Under the pieces are notes generated by a model that searched no databases, was not told where the DNA came from, and was given only the letters and a program-made list of their open reading frames with translations. 64,000 nucleotides of DNA from Enhygromyxa salina. Its GTDB lineage: Bacteria; Myxococcota_A; Polyangia; Nannocystales; Nannocystaceae. Shown here one piece after another: positions 35,238 through 44,885 of this stretch. The DNA is taken from assembly GCF_002994635.1 (NCBI RefSeq), contig NZ_PVNL01000120.1, positions 84,993-148,992 of the forward strand, given 5' to 3'. Each line of letters begins with the position of its first letter. Position 1 is the stretch's first letter. Position numbers and translations under genes: made by a program.

Positions 35238-37549
35238 CAGTATCCTCCTCCGAAGCCGACGGGATACCCAGCCGGTGTGGTGACCGGCGGCTCGCAGGCA
35301 AAATCGGCTTCGTTTGGTAGGCAGCGCCACAGTGGGCTCTCCTGGCTCGGGTCGTCGGGTTTGTACCACAAAATATCAGAGCAGCCGTCGTCATCGAAGT
35401 CGGCCACGTAGGGGCTGTAGTCCCTGCGTGTCGACAGAACACGGGACGTGTAGGTCCGGCCCTCGGTGAAGTGCCAGATCTTGGACGTCACCCCGACCAC
35501 CTCACCATAGGGAGCAAACCAGAGAATGTCGTCAACACCGTTGCCATCAAAATCCCCTACAAATGGGCGATAGTCGTGAGTGACTTGTGTGCGGGCCGCA
35601 GCGAAGAAAAGGTCGATACTGCTACTCTCCGACCACCACATGAGATCCGTGCCATTCCCGGCCGAGTACCAGAATATGTCGGTCATGGCGTCGCCGTTAA
35701 AGTCGCCAAGCACCGGTGTATACTCCATGCCATCGTCGAGGCCCAATGTGCCGGCATCGAACGGGCTCGCTACCTCGAATTCCGGGAGGCTCGTCCACCG
35801 CCACGACGACATCTCATTATTCTGAGGGTCATACCAAATGATGTCGTTCCGCCCGCCCGCAAACCCGCGGAACCGCCCCGCGAGCGGGTACGCATACCCG
35901 CCAAAGTTCATCGGGTACGTGACCACGTCGCCGTCCTCGAGCACGAGCAACGCGTCCTGCTCGGCCCCGGGCCGGTACAGCAGGATCTGATCTGCGTTCC
36001 CTGGCCCAAAGCTGCCGACGACCGGCACCGAGAACCAATCCAGATCCAGGTTCACCGCGTCGAGCCCCGCGCCGTCGTTGAGCAGCAACGAGTCCGCCAG
36101 CGCTGGTCCCGGCCCATGAAACAGCACGTCGAGATCGAACGCGCTGCCGCTCAGCAGCGCCGGGGTCGGCCGCACCCGACCCTCGCTGTCGAAGCCATCT
36201 GTACACGGGGGCGCGCTCCCATTCGCGCACAGTTCCTCCACCGCGAACTGGATCGGCTGCCCCGGCGCGCCGGTCGACGACCAGCGCTGCATCCGGGCGC
36301 TGCGGCTGGTCTGCCACAGGATCCCCGTCTGCCCGAGCCCATCGTACGCAAAATCGTCGACCTGGCTCACCAGGCCCATCATCGATGCGCGCCGCCGACC
36401 CCACGTGTATTGATAGTACGCGCCCAGGCGATCCCAAGCCGAGAGCCACGGCACGTTGGTGTTGACGCCCGGACAGAAGTCGCTCGCCATCACAGAGCTC
36501 CCGTCGTGTGGGGTCAGGCCCCGCCAGGGAATATGGCCAAGGGCCTTGCAGCCGTCGTTGTCGGGGTCTTGTTCCTCGATCCAGCGCAGGTGCTCGTGGG
36601 TGAACCCCAGCACGTGCCCCAGCTCGTGCAGCGCGTTGATGCGCGCCTCATTCTCGTTTTGGAAGAAGCGCTGCAGTCCGAACACGATCTCGGCGTCCTC
36701 CTCGTTATTGGCTGGGTCTTCAAACTCGTACTGAGGGAGCGCCTCGATGAAGGCCCGGCCCCCGCAAGCCCCCGTACACTCTGGTCCGGTGCGCACACGG
36801 AAGTGTATGCCATTATCGCCCGGCTGACACTGGCCCGACGCCTGTGCCTCCGGGCTGTCGTACTGTGCCAGGTGAACGAAGTTGACGTCGCCGGCCCGCT
36901 CCCAGGCCCGCGTGGCCCACTCCATCGTCTCGATCAGCAGCGCGACGTGTTCTTCGTGTAGCTCTTCGTTGGCGGACAGTGACGGCAGAATCCAGCCGAC
37001 ACACCACGTGAGCGTGAGCTTGCGGCCCGAGCTCCACGCGGCGTCGAAGCCCCCTTCTGCGTAGGCGGCCGCGGTTGGGACGGGCGGGTTGGCGCCTTTG
37101 CTCGCCTGCTCGTGCAGTCTGTCGTAGAGCGCGTGCAGGTCGGCGTCTGTCATGGCCTGGTCGCCTTCGACAAACCAGTAGTTGCCGAAACGCTCGGCGT
37201 ACCTCCCCGCGAACTGCTCGAAGCTCATCTGGCCGAACGCCGGGTCGATCGGCGTTGGCACGACCGGGTCGGGCTGCCTGGCTGGGCCTGTGAACTCGAT
37301 CCGGCTTTGATGGTTGGCCAGCGAGCCGCCGAACGCCTCGGGTCCGTTCAGCTCCTGTGGGATGGGCGGGCCGTCAATCGCGTACCAGTTCTCGTCACAG
37401 TCGTCGCCGCCCGGCAGTGGCGGGCCCGAGTCCCCACCCCCGGTGCCGCCAGACTCCCCCAACGGCGGAATGACCTCGTCGGGGGCACAGGCCATTAGCG
37501 CTAGCGTGGCCAATAGAACGCTCAATCCAGAGTGTGGTGGGGATCTCAT
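35237..37549 (-). CDS. metzincin-type zinc protease lipoprotein with FG-GAP/VCBS repeats
   Basis: A 770-residue product with signal peptide and lipobox LMAC, then a Gly/Ser/Pro linker. The protease domain has the extended zinc motif HELGHVLGFTHEH at about 307-319 and a Met-turn candidate SVMASDFC about 50 residues later, which is the metzincin layout (astacin/matrixin-like). The C-terminal half carries FG-GAP/VCBS-like calcium-binding repeats: GDFNGDAMTDIFWY, GDFDGNGVDDILWF and ADFDDDGCSDILWY. These usually form a beta-propeller that binds ligands or surfaces. The gene ends in TGATG, overlapping the first Cys-rich lipoprotein gene. It should be an outer-surface or secreted hydrolase. Confidence 0.88.
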   Translation of the reverse strand: MRSPPHSGLSVLLATLALMACAPDEVIPPLGESGGTGGGDSGPPLPGGDDCDENWYAIDGPPIPQELNGPEAFGGSLANHQSRIEFTGPARQPDPVVPTPIDPAFGQMSFEQFAGRYAERFGNYWFVEGDQAMTDADLHALYDRLHEQASKGANPPVPTAAAYAEGGFDAAWSSGRKLTLTWCVGWILPSLSANEELHEEHVALLIETMEWATRAWERAGDVNFVHLAQYDSPEAQASGQCQPGDNGIHFRVRTGPECTGACGGRAFIEALPQYEFEDPANNEEDAEIVFGLQRFFQNENEARINALHELGHVLGFTHEHLRWIEEQDPDNDGCKALGHIPWRGLTPHDGSSVMASDFCPGVNTNVPWLSAWDRLGAYYQYTWGRRRASMMGLVSQVDDFAYDGLGQTGILWQTSRSARMQRWSSTGAPGQPIQFAVEELCANGSAPPCTDGFDSEGRVRPTPALLSGSAFDLDVLFHGPGPALADSLLLNDGAGLDAVNLDLDWFSVPVVGSFGPGNADQILLYRPGAEQDALLVLEDGDVVTYPMNFGGYAYPLAGRFRGFAGGRNDIIWYDPQNNEMSSWRWTSLPEFEVASPFDAGTLGLDDGMEYTPVLGDFNGDAMTDIFWYSAGNGTDLMWWSESSSIDLFFAAARTQVTHDYRPFVGDFDGNGVDDILWFAPYGEVVGVTSKIWHFTEGRTYTSRVLSTRRDYSPYVADFDDDGCSDILWYKPDDPSQESPLWRCLPNEADFACEPPVTTPAGYPVGFGGGY

Positions 37550-37683
37550 GTGTGCCTCGTCTAGCGAACGTGACTACGAGCCTGCGCAGATCTGCACAGT
37601 GACAGCTCAACTCAGTATGTTCTGCACCCGTGTGAGGAGCATCGTATGACGCCCGGCGTCGTGAACTCGAGGTGTTTTTCGGA

Positions 37684-37860
37684 TTCAGCCCGCAATTAGT
37701 GCGCGAGTTGGTCTCGGCCGTGGGAGCGGACGGGCAGCGAGGCCCAGGTCGGCGAGCACGCGCGCGATGTCGTTGAGCTGGCCGCGACACGGCCAAGCGC
37801 CTGGCCGCGAGCGACACCGCTATCCCAAGCCACCTGCCACCGCCGCTCATCGGGCAAGCC
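37684..37860 (-). pseudogene. chimeric remnant: kinase membrane segment and an unidentified C-terminus
   Basis: In one minus-strand frame the segment GIAVSLAARRLAVSRPAQ (about 37775-37830) mirrors the membrane segment GMAASLVFGLLAVSRPAHA of the kinase at 38604-40853, with shared DNA GAGCTGGCCGCGACACGGCC. Immediately after, in another frame, comes LNDIARVLADLGLAARPLPR followed by a stop at 37684, which resembles the C-terminal ends of some transposases. Both are too short to be functional. The region records breakage of a kinase paralogue and possibly a mobile element. Confidence 0.4.
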
Positions 37861-38088
37861 GTGGCGACGGGCGAGGTCGCCGGGCGCCGCACTTTTCCGG
37901 CGCCCACCCAGTCATTCCGGTGGCGCCCCCCGCGTTCGTTGCAGGGCTAGGCTGCTGCAAGGCTGCGTCTGTCGAACCATATGCCCAGCGGGCCTCGCTA
38001 CTGGACCGCGAGACCGCGACGGAGGCCGCAGGGGCTTCGTCGGTGCGACGCTTCTGCTGCCCGCCATCCGCGGGCGGAAAGAAGCATC
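37861..38088. other. intergenic region, no gene seen
   Basis: With the remnant before it, this completes more than 500 bp without an intact gene between the metzincin gene and the next small secreted protein. The region 37550-37683 is the upstream region of the metzincin gene. Nothing else recognisable is seen. Confidence 0.5.
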
Positions 38089-38556
38089 ATGTTCACCAAA
38101 ATACAGGTACTCACGTTCTTCGCGACGCTCACTCCTACCAGTGGGGCGGCGCCCGATCTCTGCGACGTCGTCTACACCGATACGGGGCGGCCGATCCTCT
38201 GTGAACCTCACCGCGATGGTGCACCGATCTACGACGACACGGTGTGCTGTGAGGGGCGCAGCTGCGTCGGCGCTCGGGATGGTCGGTGCTCTGCGGGCGA
38301 GCCCTTCTACTGCGAACTCGGGGAGCAGTGGGCCACCGGCGCGGTGACTTGCTACTTCGAGGTTCCCGACTTCTGCGAGGCGTTCCCGTGCAAGCCGGGG
38401 TTCCAGTCCCAGCCAGTCGCAAGCTTCATGTGTTGCAATCAAGGGATCTGTTGGAACTCGTACATCGGATCCAACGACTGCGAAGTCCAGGATATCTTTT
38501 GGTGCGACAGCGGAGTGACGAACGCGGACGGGACTGTCACCTGCTTCGACGAATGA
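38089..38556 (+). CDS. small secreted Cys-rich protein
   Basis: A 155-residue product starting MFTKIQVLTFFATLTPTSGA, a signal peptide with probable cleavage after SGA or GAA. The mature protein has about sixteen Cys in pairs, including VCCEGRSC, FCEAFPC, MCCNQGIC and DCEVQ. It is likely disulfide-stabilised and extracellular. The start at 38089 follows the signal peptide; the frame is open for 36 codons upstream but that stretch is Arg-rich and non-coding in appearance. A 14-bp hairpin terminator follows its stop. Family not recognised. Confidence 0.7.
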   Translation: MFTKIQVLTFFATLTPTSGAAPDLCDVVYTDTGRPILCEPHRDGAPIYDDTVCCEGRSCVGARDGRCSAGEPFYCELGEQWATGAVTCYFEVPDFCEAFPCKPGFQSQPVASFMCCNQGICWNSYIGSNDCEVQDIFWCDSGVTNADGTVTCFDE

Positions 38557-38563
38557 GGAACCC

Positions 38564-38597
38564 GCTGACGGGGCAAAATCAACTTTGCCCCGTCAGC
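38564..38597. terminator. perfect 14-bp hairpin between convergent genes
   Basis: GCTGACGGGGCAAA at 38564-38577 and TTTGCCCCGTCAGC at 38584-38597 are exact inverted repeats around the loop ATCAAC. It lies between the stop at 38556 (plus) and the stop at 38604 (minus), and with A/T at the loop side can serve both directions. Confidence 0.85.
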
Positions 38598-38603
38598 TCC
38601 ACT

Positions 38604-40853
38604 TCATTCAATATCCTCCAGCTTGGCATCGAAGCGGGCGACATCGTCTGCCAGCCCGACCTCAGCTGCCCTCGTTCGGCCCGCGCGAAGCAACCAAACG
38701 GCGTGGTTCGGGAGGTCCGCCTCCGTAAAGATGTCCGCCATCCAAGCCGCATCATCTAGGTATCGCTTCCAGTTCTCCGCCGCTGCATCGGACTGCAAGA
38801 TCGCCCGGACGACGGGATCAACTTGGTTAGGGGTTCCTGCATCGACCAGCGCCCTGAACTTCTGCATCAAGATCCCGCGCGTCCGCCAGCTCCCGTGCCC
38901 AAACTCCTCCTGATGCACCCGCAGCGCCAGATCGAGGTACTCCAACGCCTCACCAGCCCGGTTCACCGCCAGCAACCCGCGCGCGTAGCTCTCGTGCGCC
39001 GCGCTCAGCAGCTCCCGCGTTCCGCCATGCTCCTGCAGCTCCGCTTCGCGCAGCTCCACCGCGTGGAGCAACAGCCCGACGCCACGCGCACGCACTCGCT
39101 CGGGCCCGGCCACCAACGCCAGCCCGTGCACCTGCAGCAGCTCCGCCATGCGATCCGGCCGATACTCGGCGAACACCGCCCGGGCCCCGAGCGCATGCGC
39201 ATCTACACCCGCGATCTCACCGCGCGCCCCCGCGACCGCGGCCAGCTTCATCTGCACCTCCGCCCCAAACACCCCCAACCCGAGCGCCCACGCTTGTCGG
39301 TACGCCCGCTCGAGGTCCTCGACCGCGCCGTCGAGCTCGCCTTCGAGTCGGCGGATCTCCCCCCGCCAAAAGGTCGCCCGCGCGATGCCGTATTCGGATC
39401 GCAGCTCGAGCGAGAGATCCATGTAGTCCTGCTGACGAGCGCGCGCGACCTCGAGATCCCCCATCCCGACCAGCGCTTGGACCTCGACGTCGATGTTGCG
39501 CAGCTCGAGCAGCCCGCCGTAACCCCACTCGGCATCCTCTGGGTGATCGATGCAATGATCCGGAGCGGGCAGCGCTGCGATCACCGTCGCGTAGCTCAAC
39601 CCCTCGCGCAGGTGCGGCGTTCGAAACGCCTGCACCGTCGCCTGAAACCGGTCGCGCACGCTCGCGCTGCATGGTGTGGCCTTCGGGCTCGCGCCGCTGC
39701 GCTTGGCCGCGTTGCACTCTGCGGCGCGAACGTTCAGCCACCGACCGGCCCAGCGCTCGAGCCCGTCGCCGGCCTGACGGCTGCCGAACGCACCACGGAG
39801 CTCGGCTTGGATCTCGTCGTCCCAGATCTGCTCGAGCTCGCCGCGGATGTCGTCGCACGCGTCCGCGTGAGCTGGCCGCGACACGGCCAAGAGCCCGAAC
39901 ACCAGCGACGCCGCCATCCCCAGGCCAGCTGCCGCCGCCGCCCATCGCCAGCGTCGCTGCGCCGGCTGCTGCACATTCTCCAGCGCGTCTAGCAACGCCG
40001 GCATGTCCGGCCAGCGCTGCTCGGCGTTGGGCGCCAGCCCCCGCTCGAGGATCTTGACGAGCGCGCGCGGCAGCCGGTCCGCGCGGGCCGACTTCGTCAC
40101 CCGCCCAGCCCCGCGCGCAGCCCCGCTGGCAAATGGCGAGTGGCCGTAGAACATCTCGTAGACGATCATGCAGTAGGCGTAGAGGTCGTCGCGGACGTCC
40201 TGAAACCCGCGAGCGATCACCTTGGGCGGCATGTAGTCCCTGGTGCCGACGCGATCAGCCATGGAGGTGGCGTCGCTGAGCAGGCACGAGAGGCCGAGAT
40301 CGATGATGAAGGGCCACCGCTTGCCGTCAAACACAATGTTGTTGGGCTTGAGGTCACGATGCAGGATCCCGGCGTCATGGATCGCCGCGAGCCCTCGACC
40401 GATCTGGACAGCGATCGCCAGCACATCCTGCCATGGCTCCGTGAACCGCCGGTTCTCCAGCGTGCCGCCCTCGAGGTAGGGCATCACCAGCGCGACGACG
40501 CCGTCTTGGAACAAGCCAACGTCGATCAGCGGGATCACGTTGGGGTGCACGACCAGCGCGAGCAACCGGGCCTCGCGCAGCGCCGTGTACCTCAGTATCG
40601 GCGCCTCAGCGGCTTTGAGCTGCTCCCGCACGGGCTCGGTGAGCCCGGCCTCGTCGAGCAGCTCGGGGTCGACCGTGTCGACCGCCGACACGTCAAACGT
40701 GATCTTGCATGCGACGCGACGGTTGAGCTGCCGGTCCCACGCCTGCATGATGCTCGCGTGGGTCCCCGAGCCAACGTCTTCGAGCATGAGAAACCGCTGA
40801 GGCGGGAAAGTCAGCAGCTCATCCAGCGGTTCGGTGGAGAGGTCGTCACTCAT
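38604..40853 (-). CDS. membrane Ser/Thr protein kinase with DLG motif and helical tail
   Basis: A 749-residue product. The kinase domain has Gly-loop GSGTHAS at about 28-34, the ATP lysine in VACK (Lys50), HRDLKPNN at about 170, and DLG in place of DFG, with GTRDYMPP as the activation loop end. The DLG form occurs in active kinases. A membrane helix follows at about 300-325 (GLGMAASLVFGLLAVSRPA). The C-terminal 420 residues are helical repeats (TPR-like), presumably on the other side of the membrane. Fragments of related kinases lie at about 37.8 kb and 46.1 kb, so this locus has undergone kinase duplication and decay. A bidirectional terminator separates it from the convergent gene. Confidence 0.88.
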   Translation of the reverse strand: MSDDLSTEPLDELLTFPPQRFLMLEDVGSGTHASIMQAWDRQLNRRVACKITFDVSAVDTVDPELLDEAGLTEPVREQLKAAEAPILRYTALREARLLALVVHPNVIPLIDVGLFQDGVVALVMPYLEGGTLENRRFTEPWQDVLAIAVQIGRGLAAIHDAGILHRDLKPNNIVFDGKRWPFIIDLGLSCLLSDATSMADRVGTRDYMPPKVIARGFQDVRDDLYAYCMIVYEMFYGHSPFASGAARGAGRVTKSARADRLPRALVKILERGLAPNAEQRWPDMPALLDALENVQQPAQRRWRWAAAAAGLGMAASLVFGLLAVSRPAHADACDDIRGELEQIWDDEIQAELRGAFGSRQAGDGLERWAGRWLNVRAAECNAAKRSGASPKATPCSASVRDRFQATVQAFRTPHLREGLSYATVIAALPAPDHCIDHPEDAEWGYGGLLELRNIDVEVQALVGMGDLEVARARQQDYMDLSLELRSEYGIARATFWRGEIRRLEGELDGAVEDLERAYRQAWALGLGVFGAEVQMKLAAVAGARGEIAGVDAHALGARAVFAEYRPDRMAELLQVHGLALVAGPERVRARGVGLLLHAVELREAELQEHGGTRELLSAAHESYARGLLAVNRAGEALEYLDLALRVHQEEFGHGSWRTRGILMQKFRALVDAGTPNQVDPVVRAILQSDAAAENWKRYLDDAAWMADIFTEADLPNHAVWLLRAGRTRAAEVGLADDVARFDAKLEDIE

Positions 40854-41146
40854 GCGCGGGCGATGGTATCAGACCTGCAAAACTGTCGACTCGAATGATG
40901 TCGGCCATGCCGAGCTCTCCGTGTGCAGCCGCGGATCGAGATCGGCCTGGTCCCCGCCCACGCTAACGGACGCGGATCGAGACCGCGTTCGTGGTGGCCG
41001 AGCAAGCACCCTCGTGAGGTCATCTCAGGTGAGGGTGCTGACGACGAGCCGCCGACTGACATCGCCGAGGAGACGCTTGACCTGCCGTGTGGTGGCGCGG
41101 TTCTTCAAGCCGACGGGCTTGTTCGTGAGCCGTGATCGCCCCACGG
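40854..41146. other. intergenic region with an inverted repeat
   Basis: No gene is seen. AGCACCCTC at 41005-41013 and GAGGGTGCT at 41031-41039 form a perfect 9-bp stem with a 17-nt loop, possibly the terminator of the XRE regulator gene. GCGGATCGAGA occurs twice, at about 40928 and 40971. Confidence 0.5.
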
Positions 41147-41515
41147 TCACCACTCGAGCGCTTCGTCATCACACCGAGTGAGCTGGCCCGCGGCAAACAA
41201 CGCGGCACGGCGTTGGTCCGAGGTGAGCCCCGCGGGCCGCTCCTGCACCTCGTTTTGTGTGCACTGGGCCTGCCGACACAAACCCTCGATTAGCGCCGGG
41301 AACGAGATGTCGAGCCCGTCGCATAGATCGTACAGCACGCGCATTCCCGGGCTGAAGTTGCCCTGCTCGATTCGCTTTATTGCATGGAGCGGCGACCGAG
41401 TTCGCCACATGAGTTGCTTGCTAGTATAACCCCGAGCGATGCGCAGACTCCGAAGGTAGGGACCGAGCACGGAGACTGGACGAATCAACTTGCTACCCAC
41501 ATGGCATTGTCGCAA
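41147..41515 (-). CDS. XRE-family transcriptional regulator
   Basis: A 122-residue protein with a helix-turn-helix of the Cro/C1 type at about 18-75: LGPYLRSLRIARGYTSKQL, then RTRSPLHAIKRIEQGNFSPG and LYDLCDGLDISFPALIEG. The remaining C-terminal 45 residues are short and polar with no effector domain. It is monocistronic and no toxin-like partner gene is adjacent, so a toxin-antitoxin role is not supported. The region 66 bp upstream is the end of the CLCA-like gene. The target is unknown. Confidence 0.82.
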   Translation of the reverse strand: MRQCHVGSKLIRPVSVLGPYLRSLRIARGYTSKQLMWRTRSPLHAIKRIEQGNFSPGMRVLYDLCDGLDISFPALIEGLCRQAQCTQNEVQERPAGLTSDQRRAALFAAGQLTRCDDEALEW

Positions 41516-41580
41516 TTGCCCGCCGCGCTGTCAATGCATTATTGGACGGCCGTGGCCGGCTTGGCGTTCGCTTCACAACA

Positions 41581-44500
41581 TCAGCTATCCGCGACGATGC
41601 CCTGCGCGAGGCGCATGAAAAGCTGGAGCGCTCGGGGCCCCACGGCCGCGACTCGTGCCGTGAGACTCGAGCGCTCGAGGCCATACCCGAGGGGGACCGA
41701 TCCGCTGTTGTTGCTGACCGGTCGATCCCCCGGCACGACCTTCGTCGCGCCCTCGTCGCGATAGTCGGCCGTGCCGATCTCGACGAGCAAGTCGCGTTTT
41801 GTGAGGGGCGCATCGGTGGTCACGTCCGCGTCGAATCGCAGTCTGTACACGAGCGCCGCGGGGTCGAGCTCCTCCGCATCGTCATCACAGCTCAGGCACG
41901 TCACCTCGAGCTCGCGCACCGCCACGCCCTCTCCCAGTGACACGATCACTCCGGGGTTTGGCACGAAGATGCCCTCAATCGTCGCGGTGAGATCCTGGTG
42001 GGTGTCGCCGGCTCGCAGCGTTGGCAAGTCCGCGCGCACGAGGCCGGTTGGGCCGTCTTGCACCGCGAACGAAGCGTGAGCGACGAGCGTCGCGGCGTCG
42101 CTCAGGATCTGGGGCCCCGGCCCCGCGCCGAAGATCGCGTCGCCGGGGATCGTGTGGCTGACGCCAGCTACGATCTCGTAGTCGACCTTCACGGCGTAGG
42201 GCCCCTCGATCATCGGGGTATAGACCGCCGCGTACACCCCGTCATCAGCGAGCCCGTCTCCGTGATCGCCGTCATCGAACATGGGAATCCACCAGCTGTG
42301 CCCCGCCGCCGACAGCCGGGACGCGACCTGCATGCCGCCGACTGCGACGCCGGCCTTGATGACGTTGGTGGAGATTGTGACGTCGTCGCCAATCTCCCAC
42401 ACGGGTCGATCAACCCAGGCGAAAGGCGAATAGCCCGACTCGACGACCGAGGCCACCCAGCCGACGTCCAGCTTCGCCCGGGTAGTCGGGGACAGCTGGC
42501 TCGTGTCGAGTCGCATCGTCCACAGGCCCGGCTCCGGTGAGTCGACCTCCATTCGACGATAGAGCGCCTCGAGCTCGCTCGAATCTCCAATTGGATGACT
42601 ATATAAAATGCTGGTGGGTGACTCGATCTCAAAACCCAGGCTGTTGAAGGCGTGATCGGTGCCTTCGCCGGTGACCACGAGCGGGCTACCTAGCCACGCC
42701 ACGTCGAGCGCCCGAGCCCCCGCGGGCACCACGAAGGTTCGAGCTTCGGTGGTCGTGGTGGCCACGAGCGGGGCGCGCTCGTGCAGCGCGATGACGTCGC
42801 CGGCCACCACGGCCTTCGCTACGGCCTCGTAGACCTTGGCCGCGTGGGGCAGGGAACCGCCTGCGGCCTGCTCGTCGCCTGCGTAGTAGTGCCAGCCGCT
42901 GCAGCTCTCGGCTAGCCAGCTCGCCAGACCGATCCGAGGTGAGGCGCCCGTCGTGATGACGTTGACGCGCATGCCCGCCTCCGCGCAGATCTGCGCCGCG
43001 ATCTCGGGCTTGTTCACGATCCAGGTCTCGACGCCGCGGCAGCCGGCTGGGCCGTTTGGATCGTGCTTGGGATCGACCCGGGTGAACTTGGCGTCGGTGA
43101 GCAGCACCACCTCGCGGTCGCCGGCCGGGGCCTTGGCGTGCGTGAACGCAGCTTTGGCGCCCTCGAGCACGGCGCACAGGTTCGTGTGGTGCTTGGCGTT
43201 GACATAGGTGTCGATCTCGGGGCGATAGACCGCGACATCGTCGGGAGCGAGATCAACCGGGGTGCCCAGGGCGAGGTCTTGGTTTGGCACCCATGCGCCA
43301 TTGATCTCGGTCGCCGACTTCACTACCCACAGATCGTCACCCCACGCATAGAGGCCCGCGCTGGTCTGCTTGCCGACCGCGACCTGGTTGAAGTACTCGG
43401 CCCCGTCGACACCGTAGGTCCAGCCGGGGTTTCCGTTGGCGTCCTGACCCATGGAGCCCGAGGCGTCGATCATGACTATCGACCAGTCCGCGAGGTTCTC
43501 GGTGTCGGTGTAGTCGGGGACGTTCCAGGTGCAGAAATCGGGATTGTCCTCGTTGGGCGGGAGGCCGATGTCGTCGTCGTATTGGCCGTTGAACTGGAGG
43601 CTGCCCCACTCGAGCTTGGCTTGGTCCCAACAGTTGAAGTCTTCGGCGCTCGACCAGGGGGTTGGGTAGTGGTTGAGGACCGTGCCGAGCACGCCCCAGT
43701 GCTGGGAGAGGCTGGCGCCGGTCTTGGGGTCGAGGTGGATGTGGGTGTTGGCGTCGCACCAACGTCGCTTGGCGCCGTCGGCCATGATGCAGGTGGACTC
43801 GCCGACGCAGACGGGGCGCTCCCAGACGGCGTTCAACTTTGCGGTACAAATCCCATCGCCAAGAGCAGGTTCGGTGTCGCAATGCACATGCTCCAGACAG
43901 GCAGCCCCCCAGTTCGGCCAGAACTCTGGCCCGCCAAATGGATTGCTGTGCACTCCTGTGGGGTCATACAAGATGCAGACGGAGTGCGCCATGTTGTCCC
44001 CTCCCGCCGCCGCGCACTGATCGGCAGACACGACCCCAAGATTCGAGATCACATCTTGGGACGGGCTGCCCGTTCCGATGATCCAGCCATCGTACGTGCC
44101 GGCTTGTGTGATGTCAGCGCCTTTGTTTACGCAGGCCTTATGACGGATACACCTCGCGCCACTCGAGCAGCTCGAACTTGGAAACCCCGTGCATGTCTCG
44201 CTCGAGGTCGCGTAGCGTGAGTCCGCGCAAAGACCGAGGTCACTGGATGTGGCATACTCATCGGGGAGACCGTAGAAGTAGTGTCCCCACTCGTGGGCGA
44301 GGGTTTTGCCGATCGTTTCGGTCCCCGCTGGTTTAGGCAAGTGGAAGTTCATCCTGATCGCGTGGGGGCTCGCGTGCGACTTTCCCTGACCATGGCTCAA
44401 GAAGACGTCGCTCTCGCTGGCGCCATAGCCGAACGTGACAGAATCGAAGTAGTGCTGTCCGTTTGTGACTTGCCAGAGAATCCGAGACCCCTCACGGAAG

Positions 44501-44727
44501 AAATCGCAGTAATTGTCAGCGTCGTCGCTCGTCACCTCCAACGCGCCAAGATCCTCCGGCGGGAAGTTGGCACGCACAGCGATCGACCATGTCCCATCCC
44601 CGTGATCAATCAGCTTCTTTTTCCCTGCGAAAGCTATGCCGGGCAGTGAGCCCATGGCGATGGATGCAACGAATGCCACGAGGCGAGAGTTCGACCAACG
44701 CGAGGAGACACGAAGTTGGCGAGGCAT
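41581..44727 (-). CDS. CLCA-like secreted metalloprotease with VWA domain
   Basis: A product of about 1048 residues from the ATG at 44727, followed by a signal peptide (LVAFVASIAMGSLPGIAFA). The longer frame to 44967 was rejected: it runs through a leader duplicated elsewhere. At about 143-156 is HEWGHYFYGLPDEY, the HExxHxxxGxxDEY zinc motif of the CLCA family. A von Willebrand A domain begins at about 415 with the MIDAS motif DASGSMG. C-terminal beta domains follow, one with GDHGDGLADDGVYAA. This order (zinc protease, Cys-rich segment, VWA, beta sandwich) matches animal CLCA proteins, which self-cleave. The protein would be exported; its partner is unknown. Confidence 0.85.
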   Translation of the reverse strand: MPRQLRVSSRWSNSRLVAFVASIAMGSLPGIAFAGKKKLIDHGDGTWSIAVRANFPPEDLGALEVTSDDADNYCDFFREGSRILWQVTNGQHYFDSVTFGYGASESDVFLSHGQGKSHASPHAIRMNFHLPKPAGTETIGKTLAHEWGHYFYGLPDEYATSSDLGLCADSRYATSSETCTGFPSSSCSSGARCIRHKACVNKGADITQAGTYDGWIIGTGSPSQDVISNLGVVSADQCAAAGGDNMAHSVCILYDPTGVHSNPFGGPEFWPNWGAACLEHVHCDTEPALGDGICTAKLNAVWERPVCVGESTCIMADGAKRRWCDANTHIHLDPKTGASLSQHWGVLGTVLNHYPTPWSSAEDFNCWDQAKLEWGSLQFNGQYDDDIGLPPNEDNPDFCTWNVPDYTDTENLADWSIVMIDASGSMGQDANGNPGWTYGVDGAEYFNQVAVGKQTSAGLYAWGDDLWVVKSATEINGAWVPNQDLALGTPVDLAPDDVAVYRPEIDTYVNAKHHTNLCAVLEGAKAAFTHAKAPAGDREVVLLTDAKFTRVDPKHDPNGPAGCRGVETWIVNKPEIAAQICAEAGMRVNVITTGASPRIGLASWLAESCSGWHYYAGDEQAAGGSLPHAAKVYEAVAKAVVAGDVIALHERAPLVATTTTEARTFVVPAGARALDVAWLGSPLVVTGEGTDHAFNSLGFEIESPTSILYSHPIGDSSELEALYRRMEVDSPEPGLWTMRLDTSQLSPTTRAKLDVGWVASVVESGYSPFAWVDRPVWEIGDDVTISTNVIKAGVAVGGMQVASRLSAAGHSWWIPMFDDGDHGDGLADDGVYAAVYTPMIEGPYAVKVDYEIVAGVSHTIPGDAIFGAGPGPQILSDAATLVAHASFAVQDGPTGLVRADLPTLRAGDTHQDLTATIEGIFVPNPGVIVSLGEGVAVRELEVTCLSCDDDAEELDPAALVYRLRFDADVTTDAPLTKRDLLVEIGTADYRDEGATKVVPGDRPVSNNSGSVPLGYGLERSSLTARVAAVGPRALQLFMRLAQGIVADS

Positions 44728-44866
44728 GCTCGTGAAGTAGCACCGGAGAGCAAGCGTGGCTCCAGAATAGCCTCGCTCGAGTTCCGTTGTATTTGCGTCA
44801 CAGCGAGACAGTACTCGGCCACGCCTGCAGGCCATGACATCGTGGGCAGTCGAGCACGACCGCAAC
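44728..44866 (-). promoter_or_regulatory. duplicated leader upstream of the CLCA-like gene
   Basis: About 100 bp directly before the ATG aligns without gaps to the leader of the FGE-like gene at about 45957-46056. The best block, CCGTTGTATTTGCGTCACAG on the plus strand, is identical in both (44784-44803 here). As the block precedes two divergent-function genes in the same orientation it probably carries a shared promoter or operator; no standard -35/-10 pair is obvious. Confidence 0.6.
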
Positions 44867-44885
44867 CGCTTCGCGGTACAATCGA

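Noticed and set aside
41147..41515. XRE regulator as antitoxin of a toxin-antitoxin pair
   Set aside because: No small toxin-like gene is adjacent; neighbours are a kinase (after a gap) and a large secreted protein.
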